Shown here: piece after piece, positions 12,460 through 20,887 of the stretch
How the letters are laid out: every line of letters begins with the position of its first letter
How positions within the stretch are numbered: position 1 is the stretch's first letter
Origin: Hypsibius dujardini
Lineage: Eukaryota; Tardigrada; Eutardigrada; Parachela; Hypsibiidae
Direction: 5' to 3'
NCBI GenBank assembly: GCA_001579985.1
Contig: LRSR01003408.1
Location: forward strand, 1 to 28,254
Length of the DNA stretch: 28,254 bases
Translations under genes and position numbers: made by a program
Notes under the pieces: model-generated
Told to the model about the DNA's origin: nothing
What the model saw: only the letters and a program-made list of their open reading frames with translations
Databases searched by the model: none

Positions 12460-12705
12460 GAATTTGTGCCTCTAGGTACTTCCATAAAAAAATTAATAAT
12501 TAAATAATTACAAGGAAGCTTAATTAACAATTAATTTTGTGTCTGAGGCACACGAGAAAGTGTCAAAATTGTGCCTATAGGCACAACGCGAATCCCCAAA
12601 AGGTGTGCCTACAGGCATTTTAAAATGTCGGAGGGTAGACACATGCTTTTGTGCCTAATGGCTCAGTATGCCACTGCGGACACTACCCTGAAGTGCCTAT
12701 AATCG
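12460..12705. repeat. Cluster of palindromic GTGCCTATAGGCAC-like units
   Basis: Variants of a 14-base self-complementary word occur about six times: TGTGCCTCTAGGTAC, GTCTGAGGCACAC, TGTGCCTATAGGCACA, TGTGCCTACAGGCA, TGTGCCTAATGGC and AGTGCCTATA. They sit in the long F-box-locus intron (12085-12728), just before its acceptor. Confidence 0.6.
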
Positions 12706-13677
12706 TGTACCTGCTATTTCTTTTGCAGCACCTGCAAACGCTGGCGATGGCTGCTGCAATGCCCGCAGACCCTCCGCAGCGTTCTCCTCTTCCTGGTGTC
12801 TGCACCGTGCATACCCGGGCCCGGCGCGTACGAACCGTCATTCTTTTGGAAAGAACGAAATTTCCTCAGAAAAGTCCTCCAATCCATCAAGGCTCACGTC
12901 CAGCGGCTCGGCGTGCAACGCTGGGAAACAGTCTAGTGCGATCCGAGTGGCAGTTCGGCTACCGATATTTCGAATACTTTACCGTCGCGGACATTCTCAA
13001 CGAGATCTCTGAGATTTTACTACCGTTGCTCTCACGCATTGAGTTGATCGGGCTGGGTGGGTCTGTCAATGAGTTGACCATTGGGGCATGGTCAAAGCGG
13101 TATCCTTGGCGGAGCCTTGGCTTGCGCTACAGTTGTTCGAGGCCTTGGCCGTCTCCGGTGGAACGGATCGTCACGAGGGCCTTTCGAACCGTCGGTCCGC
13201 CAAAATGGTGCAGCTGGGAAGAGAAAAAGTCCTGCGAATGCGGCACGCTTCCGCTTGAGAACCCCAACATATCGAGAGGGACTTCACACCGCTCTGCAGG
13301 GTGACTATCCTTCTTCAGAGGGACATTCTGCTGCAGAACGGCTTCACAGCGACAATTACTAACCTCATTGAAGTCCCCGTCTGGTCCAAGGAACTTTCGA
13401 GGCCTGATGCATTCCAGCATTCCAGCCTCCTCTGTGCACTGTGTCAGGCGATGAGCCGACTGCGGGGAGATGAAACATCGAAGTCTTGCCCGTATTCGTA
13501 TAGCTTAAAGGATGGACCGATGCTGACGGAGGAGCAGATCGCGTGGATTAGTAGTTGGCCTGAAGAGAATGACAGTGGTTGCTTCAATCGCTCAGCTGAG
13601 GGAATTCGTTTGGTGGTGCATTGTGGCAGAGCGCCGGCGCTCTGATCAGATGGTAAGAACATATTGCCTTGGCGTGC

Positions 13678-14480
13678 AGGGATCGCAAAAATAAACTAAA
13701 CTGAAAATCTAAACTAAACTTAAAGTTAAACTTTTAATGACTAATGTCTTGGTTTAGTTCTTTTAGCTGGTTCAAAAACTAATTGGTTGCTACATTTAGT
13801 TGCCACACCTTCAAGGGGAAAAACTGGCAAATTTGCACTAAAACTAAACTAGAATGTTTATCTGGTAAAATAAATTAGACTAAAAAACTAAACTAAACCA
13901 AAATCTTTATTCATTAGTTTCTTGCCTTTAGTTTTTCTAGTTGACCAAAAATAATTTGAAAATGCCAGTTACTGACATTTAAGGGGCGAAACTGAAAAAA
14001 ACTGAGACATATTACTAAAAATAAACTAAAACGTTTAGCTACTAAAACAGAATAAATAAAAACAAAACAAAACTCAAACTTATATTGGCTTTGACTTAAG
14101 TTTTCTTTATTTGATCGCAAAAATAAAATGAAAAATTCAGTTACTTAACGTGTAAGGGAAAAAATTAAAAAAAAACTAAAAGTAATCAACTAAATTGTAC
14201 TAAAAGTACACTAAAATGTTTAGCTTTTGAAGAAATTAAACTATAAAACCAAACTTAACTCATGGTTTTAATTGTTTTAATTGATAAAAAAATATACTAC
14301 AATTTTTAGTTACAAACTTTTAGGTAGGAAACACAAAATAAACTAAAATTAGTCAACAAATTTGGAATGAAACTAGGTTAAAATATTAAAATATTAGTCA
14401 CTAAAACAAACATAAACTAAAAATCCATGTAACTAATTTGTTAGTCGACCGCAAGAACTAATCCATCAACAAATTTTTCT
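13678..14480. repeat. Long ACTAAA-rich repeat block
   Basis: About 800 bp composed largely of AACTAAACT, TTTAGTTACT and similar words in both orientations, beginning with AGGGATCGCAAAAATAAAC, which resembles the GGGATGGCAA end at 297 and 482. It fills the interval between the last two coding blocks of the F-box locus. Probably several nested or tandem copies. Confidence 0.55.
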
Positions 14481-15096
14481 TTTTAGCATTCCAACTGTCG
14501 TTGTTGCCAGCCACAATAAGCACTTCATCCCTTTCCATATCGACATAAATTATTTATCATTATTTGCGTTACAGTCTAACACAAGACGGTCCGCCGCATT
14601 TTAGAGACTGGGTTGAAATCTTCAACGCTGCAGTCCAGGAAAAGCTCGAACCAGTGATCCGTCGGATAATGCGGTTTCAGTTATTCAATCCGTACGTCCA
14701 CGTAGAGAAGACCGAGATGAGCTCATCCGTCATCGTAAATGGTACGCCAAGCAGCTGCAGGAGGAACATGACGAGAGGGTCAGGTGGAATGCCCATCACC
14801 CGTACAAAGTTCAATGCATCGGCAACTGGAACTGCCGATATTGGCAGTATCGTCAACCCCCACGTGACGATTCCTCCGATGAGGAGTACCACGACTACGC
14901 GAGCGACCTTGCCGAGGATTGGAGCGCCAGTTCAGGCTGCGTCGCAGCGCTATCTCGAGTGGAAAATGTCTCCTCTGCCAAATGCCATAGCCGCCAGCGG
15001 ATTGCCATTCCCCGACTGCGTAAACGTGGGCATAGAAAGACGACGACACGACATTCCTCCCTTTTCCCGATGGGCAGTTGCTTTTCTAAATCTTAG

Positions 15097-16033
15097 TGAC
15101 CCAATAGTCCCCTCCCGAAAAAAACTATCCGAAATAGGGTTATATTTACTACCTTAAATACCGTTCCATATTCCGTAACAAAGCAGTAAAAGTGTTCGTG
15201 TTCATACTTGGAGCATTATTCGCTCAAGTGTCATTCCAAATTTAATTTGCAGTCGCTTGGTATCAGACAAAAAAATGTGAGGTCAGTGGGCGGAGATATA
15301 GATCAAAACTGGAAAACTTCGCTGGAATTATCGGTCATTTTGGAAGCTACCCAGAACTCTGACCCCTGATCTCCGAAAAGTATTTGGTTGATTCCAATCG
15401 ACTCGAAATTGAATTAGCAATGAAACAGAGTCAAAATAATTGTATTTAAGTTACTTCTAAAACCACAATTTTTGCAGTAAAATGAAGGAAAAAGGAATCT
15501 GCTTGTGTTTTTTTACTCTAAAATATCACAAAATACTCTGTCTGACTTTACCGGTGAAATAAATTTTTTTATTCATCACTGAAGTAGGCCTAAAAAATAA
15601 AATATAAAATATAAAAAAATTGTTTGAAATGATTCTGAATTCGGCAAACTCGCTGCGATAAGTGTTCCTGAAACATTCCTGTGGTATTTATTTGCCTTCC
15701 TTTCTCCATGCAATTACAGTAGTTGGTTTGGCATATCAGTAAAGTCCCTAAAATTTTGGAATAAGTTTAAATATCACACTGATGGTATCAGGAAATGGTA
15801 AACTCATGATGATGACACCATTAAAACAAACTTTATCATAACCCTCCTGATTGACTAACTGCCATTCTAAATAACAATTCGATTGAACGGGAAAAAGCTG
15901 AACAGAAAATCTCATCACAGAAATTCCAACGAATACGTTTCTGCACATGAACAGAAGTGGCGGTAAATTATACGATAGATATATCATCGGCTACGGAAAC
16001 CTTCAGGAAAACAATGAGAACAAGGTCTCTAAA
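15097..16033. other. Spacer with palindromic repeat copy
   Basis: Between the F-box locus and the minus-strand exon at 16034. AT-rich, with palindromic repeat copy 3 at 15236-15540. I see no gene in the remainder. Confidence 0.5.
15236..15540. repeat. Palindromic dispersed repeat, copy 3
   Basis: The left arm at 15236-15266 (CCAAATTTAATTTGCAGTCG then CTTGGTATCAG) pairs with the right arm at about 15385-15416 (GGTTGATTCCAATCGACTCG). Internal CTCTGACCCCTGA is at 15357-15369. Similarity with copy 2 continues to about 15540. Only the F-box remnant and spacer lie around it. Confidence 0.6.
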
Positions 16034-16141
16034 TCAGACCGAGCGTTGTCGTCGACCACCTCCGCCGCCGCGTCCTGAATGTGAAACAGCAGGTCTCGCA
16101 GCAGGAGACCCTCCTCCTCTCCTGCCGAATCCGAAATACTG
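16034..16141 (-). CDS. Possible alternative last exon of the Tyr-rich secreted protein
   Basis: On the minus strand an acceptor CATCAG is followed in phase 0 by 35 codons (QYFGFGRRGGGSP, then Arg/Gly-rich) and a TGA. The first exon of the Tyr-rich gene (17409-17648) ends in phase 0, so this exon could replace exon 2 (16539-16859) and keep an aromatic-glycine motif right after the YYYYSH end of exon 1. The confirmed exon 2 starts GYYGYG, which has the same character. It might also belong to an unrelated gene. Transcript data would decide. Confidence 0.3.
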   Translation of the reverse strand, partial: QYFGFGRRGGGSPAARPAVSHSGRGGGGGRRQRSV

Positions 16142-16538
16142 CTGATGGGCAACGTGACTACGCGCCACTAGAAAAATGAACCGCCAAATTATGAGCCTTT
16201 TACTTTAGAAAACTTGCTTCACTGTGTCACTATAGCACATTAGTTGGATTTTAGCAGGAGCATAATGAACGAATTTCGATTTACGTGTTTGTAAAATGAA
16301 ATGGACGCTTCAAATACGATATTCAACAAATTCAAAAATACATAACTTCCATAACAAAAAATTGTAAAAATATTTATCGAGGCAATTCAAAAAATACGCA
16401 ATTCAAAAAATTAAAATTTTAAAAAAAATCTGAAGCAGTTCAGAAGTAACTTCTCGAAATTAGTTCTTGTCCTATAGCCCCCCCCCTCCAGTTCGATAGT
16501 AGGGTACAGCTCTGCAGTTTAGCAAAAAACAGCTGCCA

Positions 16539-17648
16539 TCAGGCAAGAGATGCATGCATACCTTGCCTAGCAGCGTTATTTTTCGGCGCTGCATGTACCC
16601 TCGCATTTTTGGTCGGAGCGCCGCCTGCTGGTCTGCGAGGATTTTTAGGCCTGTGGACAACATTAGCCACCGGCCTAACGTGTTCCGTCGGAATTCGTGT
16701 GTGAGGTGTTCCTCCATGTGGGACGGCCACCGCAGGCCTAAGAGGTTTAGGCGCCCGACTGTGGGCTCCCCCTTGTTCCCGGTGTCGGTGTCGGTGGTGG
16801 ACCGGACGACGAAGAGAGCTGGGTCCGTAGTATTGGTCTAATCCGTAACCGTAATATCCCTGCAGAGAAGAGTAATAATAATAAACGTCAAATGTTGCTC
16901 CTTTGCTTTTAGCTCTCGAGATGGCAAAAACTAAAATAAGTCTGGTTTTATTACTCAACTAAAATCATTGGTAACTAATTTTTATAACAATAATAATTCA
17001 ATGTCAGTTGAAATTATTTAGCTGATTTTAGATTTTGTTTTGAATTTTCCCACTTAATTTTTAGTAGCCAAAACTTTTGAGTTAGAATTTTTAATCATCT
17101 AAAAAAGTAAAGCTAAGAAACTAGTCACTAAAATTGTAGTTTAGTTTTTATTTAGCTATTTTCGGTTGTTTAATTTTACCACTCCTATTTACATTTTTCT
17201 TAAATAGGAGAAAACGTTTTGGTTAATATAAATTAAAGCATCTCAATCAGAATTACATAATTAATTAATTAATTTTACATGCAAGCTCTAGCAACAGAAA
17301 CAGAAACCTTTAACGATAAAAAAAACGAAATTTGCTAAAATAAACTTTATAAATAGTGGGAACAAGGGTTGTAATACTAGTGTCCTTGAGTTCTGCCAGA
17401 CATCTTACATGGGAGTAATAATAATAAGGATCAAAAGAATATGGATTCCATTGTGAATTATCAGTCAATCCGTTGTTGTCATCATCCTTGTCCAGTACCC
17501 CGGAAGTGGTTGATTTGGGTGTGGTACTAGTAGTTGTATTAAGACGGCTTTGCGTTGTCTGACAGGTTACGGTAGAGATAAAAAGCAGTAAAAAAGAGAT
17601 AATAAACAGCGGTAATTTCAACGAATTAATGAGCTCAAACGGAAACAT
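16539..17648 (-). CDS. Secreted Tyr-rich low-complexity protein, 186 aa
   Basis: Two exons on the minus strand, 17648-17409 and 16859-16539, joined phase 0 to phase 0 across a CAT/GTAAGA donor and a CTGCAG acceptor. The first ATG is at 17648; a TTG-started extension upstream is not used. Residues 1-29 form a strong signal peptide (hydrophobic core LPLFIISFLLLFI, likely cut near TVTC). Then follow a Thr/Ser-rich stretch likely to be O-glycosylated, an acidic DKDDDNN patch, a Tyr/Gly-rich block spanning the splice (PYYYYSH with GYYGYG), and a basic His/Arg/Pro-rich tail. No family is recognised; composition suggests an extracellular structural or matrix protein. A strong donor-like AAG/GTATGC near the end (about 16555) might allow a further exon. 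The intron (16860-17408) is partly filled by an ACTAAA repeat. Confidence 0.62.
16919..17190. repeat. ACTAAA-rich element inside a minus-strand intron
   Basis: Begins AGATGGCAAAAACTAAAATA and ends near TTTAATTTTACCACTCCTA, with TTTAGT/ACTAAA words between. Resembles 482-735. It lies inside the intron of the Tyr-rich secreted gene. Confidence 0.5.
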
Positions 17649-18615
17649 GTTGAAAGTGCGGCGTAATAATATTTTCAACCGGAGTCCGGTTACGATTGAC
17701 CGAGGTAAATGTGGAGTGAGCGGGTTTTAACGCTGTGCACGGTATGTCTCGGCAAAGCCTCGGCCGTGTCGTGTGATCATGCGCACGAATATATGCATCA
17801 ACAACAAAACAAATGCCACAACTACCAATTTGTTGTGTGCAAGATTCGGCCGCAGTTATATGGGTCAAAATCTTGCCGATTTTTAATATCTTCTCCACGC
17901 CTCCTACTTGCTTCGCTAAGCAGGCTCCAGTCTGTAATGAGGCCGTCGCATAGCTCGCTCATCTAAAATAAGACCGTACATTATTTTGTTGTGTAGTCGG
18001 AATAATATTGTCGGATATGAAGGGGATTGAGTATATCTCTAATACCATCACGTGAAGCGCAAAGATAACACATACCGATCTTGACCAATGTCCTCTCCCT
18101 TTTATCAGACAAATTGACGATTGATTGTTTTACGAATACATTGTTTTTTCATCACTATGCATATACAGTATATACATAGCATATTTCTTGAAACATGAAA
18201 TCGAGCGTTGTCCTTACGCGCTGAACTGAGCAATGAGCCTGGAGATTTTCCACCATTGTGGGCTTCACTGCAGAAATACGTCAAACACCAAAACCAACAA
18301 GCAGCTATTCGATTTCCGGGGTTTAATGCCTATAATGGAGGACATTGTGTTTCCACGTTTGAGAAACAATATTATATTACAATATTATTTAAACAATAAT
18401 TTCGTAATCGGATAAGCAACGCCTTTTACTCGCACAAACGAAGATATTAAGCAACGTATAACTTAATCATTCTTCAACGTTTCTAAGCGGAGAGTACTCT
18501 GTAAAATGCGCTGATGCAGCAAAGCGAAGACTCCAAATTTAACGTTAACAATTTAGAAAAAACAAACAAAACGAAAACTCCGTAAAAAATAAGAACACCT
18601 TTTTTTTGCGAAGGA
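17649..18615. other. Spacer between two minus-strand genes
   Basis: No recognisable gene. The first part upstream of 17648 should contain the promoter of the Tyr-rich gene. Short frames at 17709-17966 and 18208-18415 have no family resemblance. Confidence 0.5.
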
Positions 18616-19466
18616 CTATCCGCAATGGTGTTCTGAACTGGAGTAACTGTAACTAGGTGGACTGTAACTCGGAGCACTGTAACTGGGTGCGCTGTAGCTG
18701 TAACTTGGGCTCGGCGCAGTCTGGTTGTAACTCGGACTTGAGGCGCTGTAGCTGTAAATCGAAGGACTCAGTGCCGGGACGCTATAACTGGGAGATCTTC
18801 GATACAACGGGACTCGGAACAGGAACGCTGTAACTAGAACTGGTCGAATCCGATAAACTGCACTCGGAGCACTGTTACTCGGACTGGGAGCACTCGCTCG
18901 GTGCGCAACTGGGCTGGTCGCACAAATGAAGCAGAAGGCCTGGGTTTTGTCTGAATTGCAGCTGAAGAAGGAGCGAACTCTTGTCGGGTTCGAACTGAAC
19001 TGTCCGTGGAGCTTCCTGGAGACGCGCTTCGGGACGGTACAATTCACGAATCCGGTTGCGTTTTGGCCCACTCGACTGGAAGGGACGGAACTGGTGAGTC
19101 GGATGCGGGTTCTGTCTTTTTTACTAATGTGATCATTGGTGGATCCTTTGGAGTATCGCTTAGAGCCGAAATAGTTTTCGGTGCAGGAGCTAAAGCTCTC
19201 ACAAAATCAATTTTTTTGACTACAGCTTCATAATTGGTGGGTTTTACCGCTGGGGTGACGACTGAATTCGTGACGGCAACAAGCTTCCGTGCTGGGGAAT
19301 TACGTGGCTTAGTTTCTTTCGCTAAAGGTACGGGAACTGCGAAGTCTCTTCTGATTTGCCAGGAATCGGCTGTAGTGCCCCAAAAAGACAATAAAACGGA
19401 AACAGATCCTCCAAACCCAAAATTTATTCTCAATCTGTCTACCTGTCCATCTGTTTGTCTTTCCAT
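18616..19466 (-). CDS. Ser/Pro/Tyr-repeat protein, 5' end uncertain
   Basis: Two coding blocks on the minus strand join in phase: a block ending at 19048 (GATTC/GTGAAT donor) and 18961-18616 after a TTCTTCAG acceptor; the junction codon is a serine. The upstream block may start at an acceptor (exon from 19369) or at ATG 19466, which lies in a GTCC-type microsatellite; this start is doubtful although a hydrophobic stretch (GGSVSVLLSFWG) follows. The first block is Lys/Pro/Val-rich. The second has a Cys patch (CNSDKTQAFCFIC), then repeats of SYSAPSYSAPSYS type and a stop after HHCG. No family is recognised; such repeats occur in extracellular structural proteins. In 18790-18860 the repeat is better preserved in a different frame. 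Could be a decaying gene. Confidence 0.48.
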
Positions 19467-19512
19467 CCGTCCGTCCGTCCATCCGTCTGTCCGTCCATCC
19501 GTCTGTCTGTAT
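19440..19512 (+). repeat. (GTCC/GTCT)n microsatellite
   Basis: CTGTCCATCTGTTTGTC-type units: GTCC, GTCT and ATCC tetranucleotides repeated for about 70 bases. Confidence 0.8.
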
Positions 19513-19659
19513 GGTAAGCCTGCACAAACTAATGACATTAAACGGTGACACCGTCACCGTAACAGTTAAAGGCAATAAAGGCGAACATGGAGAAACACTC
19601 CTGCGATTCCTCGTGCATGCCGTTCGATTGCGTCACCAAGACGGAACCAGGTACTAAGC

Positions 19660-19814
19660 TCTTCACGAAAACATCGTTTGTATAGCGTCGTGCGAGAAGT
19701 GCCGAGGAATGAGTGAATTTGATTCCAACGAAATCCTTCCTGACGACGCACCTTGACAGACGTCTCGCCTACTTTTACACAAGGGCGCCCGCCATTCGAT
19801 TGCAAAATGACCAT
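19660..19814 (-). pseudogene. Helix-turn-helix remnant of a transposon integrase-type gene
   Basis: The minus strand encodes GGRPCVKV, then GFRWNQIHSFLGTSRTTLYK. The pattern GRP, about 20 residues, GFSWxxIAxLLGVSRxTLYRR is the helix-turn-helix of a family of integrase-core proteins found near eukaryotic DNA transposons. The frame downstream drifts and stops at 19566 with no integrase core, and the sequence upstream is closed, so it is either a decayed copy or an isolated fragment. There is no splice context tying it to neighbours. Recognition is from memory of the family pattern. Confidence 0.45.
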
Positions 19815-20021
19815 TGGAGGAGGCTCGACGATGTCTTAAAGAGCTGGATAGCTAGTTGCGGCGCCGTTGAAAAGTGCGCTCGAGGCGCCGCTAAACAGAT
19901 TCTCCGTGTTCACCGGGATCGGCAGTGCTGAGAAGGTCAATAATGAGCGCGAGTCTGTCGGTCTCCAATATCAGAACTCCTTCATCTTCTCTTGATCGCA
20001 AGAAGACGTTTCTGGCATGAA

Positions 20022-20285
20022 ATAGTTTCGGTTTAGCAAAAAGCTGGAAGAAATGATTTCGGTTTAGGAAATAGCTGAGATGAAATTAAATAAATAATTC
20101 ATCATTTAATTTCGGTTTAAAAAAAAGTTGGGATGAAATATTTCGTTTTGGCAAAACGCAGGCAAAAAAAAACAAATAAATAAGTATTTATTTAATTTCG
20201 GTTTAGGAAATAGCTGGGAAAAAACTAATTAATTAATCAAGCTTAGAAAACTTAGCTGGGAGGAAATAATTTCTCCTTAGCAAGT
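20022..20285 (+). repeat. Degenerate minisatellite, unit about 33 bp or longer
   Basis: Five or six diverged copies of a unit close to AATTTCGGTTTAGGAAATAG followed by CTGGGATGAAAT, starting near 20023, 20057, 20108, 20141, 20196 and 20240, with short AT-rich insertions (AAATAAATAATT) between some copies. Confidence 0.65.
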
Positions 20286-20887
20286 TTATAGTGTGTAAAG
20301 TCGAAGCCTTTTGAAACGCAGAGCGCTCCATAAAATTTGGCCGGCCAAGTTAAGTTAAATTAAATTACCACTTAATGTGCTGCGTTCATCTGTGTCGACA
20401 GTGTTCCTACATTCTTTGTCTGGTTCTGCTATTCGAGATGGGTAATGTTCTAGCAGAACACATCGAGGACCTATTCATTTAAGGAATTCATATGCAGAGT
20501 AAAAATTAAGTGACATCATTAAAAAAAACTGATTTAATTACTCTTAGTCTGTCTTGGGACGACTGGACCGATCCAAGTTACAACCAGGACCGAGGTCCAC
20601 GTTACAACCAAAAACTCTTGATTTGACCTGGTGGATGCCAGAACCACAAGGTTGCTCACAGTCACTTTGAGAGAGTTTTGACTAGTTGATTGTTGAGTTG
20701 GTGCAACTTGCAGTCTGAAACTAACTTTAACTATTGGATTGTAATTAAATTCCAGCTTTACAGTTTTTTTGGGTATTCTTGTGTGTTATCTAAACTCATG
20801 CCCAGGAAACCATAAACTGCTGAAAAAATACTGGTGGCCGGTTGGTGCTGGGAATTTTTCTTATTCAGTTGCAAGCTGTAACTCAAA

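Larger units (their letters stand above)
11829..15096 (+). pseudogene. F-box domain gene with several frame breaks
   Basis: F-box proteins recruit substrates to SCF ubiquitin ligases. A coherent 5' part can be spliced: an exon ending at 11914 (GTGAGT donor; its frame ends DDERIAQREALVQR), 11980-12084 (encodes EMSDEVLVLVFHHI, the first F-box half) and an exon from 12729 (encodes CKRWRWLLQ and RSVLLF, the second half). The 11914/11980 and 12084/12729 junctions are phase-correct and rebuild a normal F-box. After about 12930 the open frame changes near 12935, again near 13070, has a TGA at 13256, and changes again near 13630. A last exon from about 14575 opens in one frame (PPHFRDWVEIFNAA) and changes near 14700 to another, charged frame ending at TAG 15094-15096. 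No start codon was found. Neighbouring genes are intact over kilobases, so poor assembly is a less likely cause than gene decay. Unrecognised short introns could explain some breaks. Confidence 0.55.
19370..20887. other. Repeat-rich spacer and likely promoter of the pipsqueak-type gene
   Basis: Holds a GTCC microsatellite (19440-19512), a helix-turn-helix remnant (19660-19814, minus), a minisatellite (20022-20285) and about 600 bp before ATG 20888 with no other gene, where the promoter and 5' untranslated region of the next gene should be. Confidence 0.5.

Noticed and set aside
14564-15157. A single 197-codon gene starting at 14564
   Set aside because: The apparent start is a TTG before a splice acceptor, and the second half is better explained by the +1 frame of a decaying F-box-locus exon.
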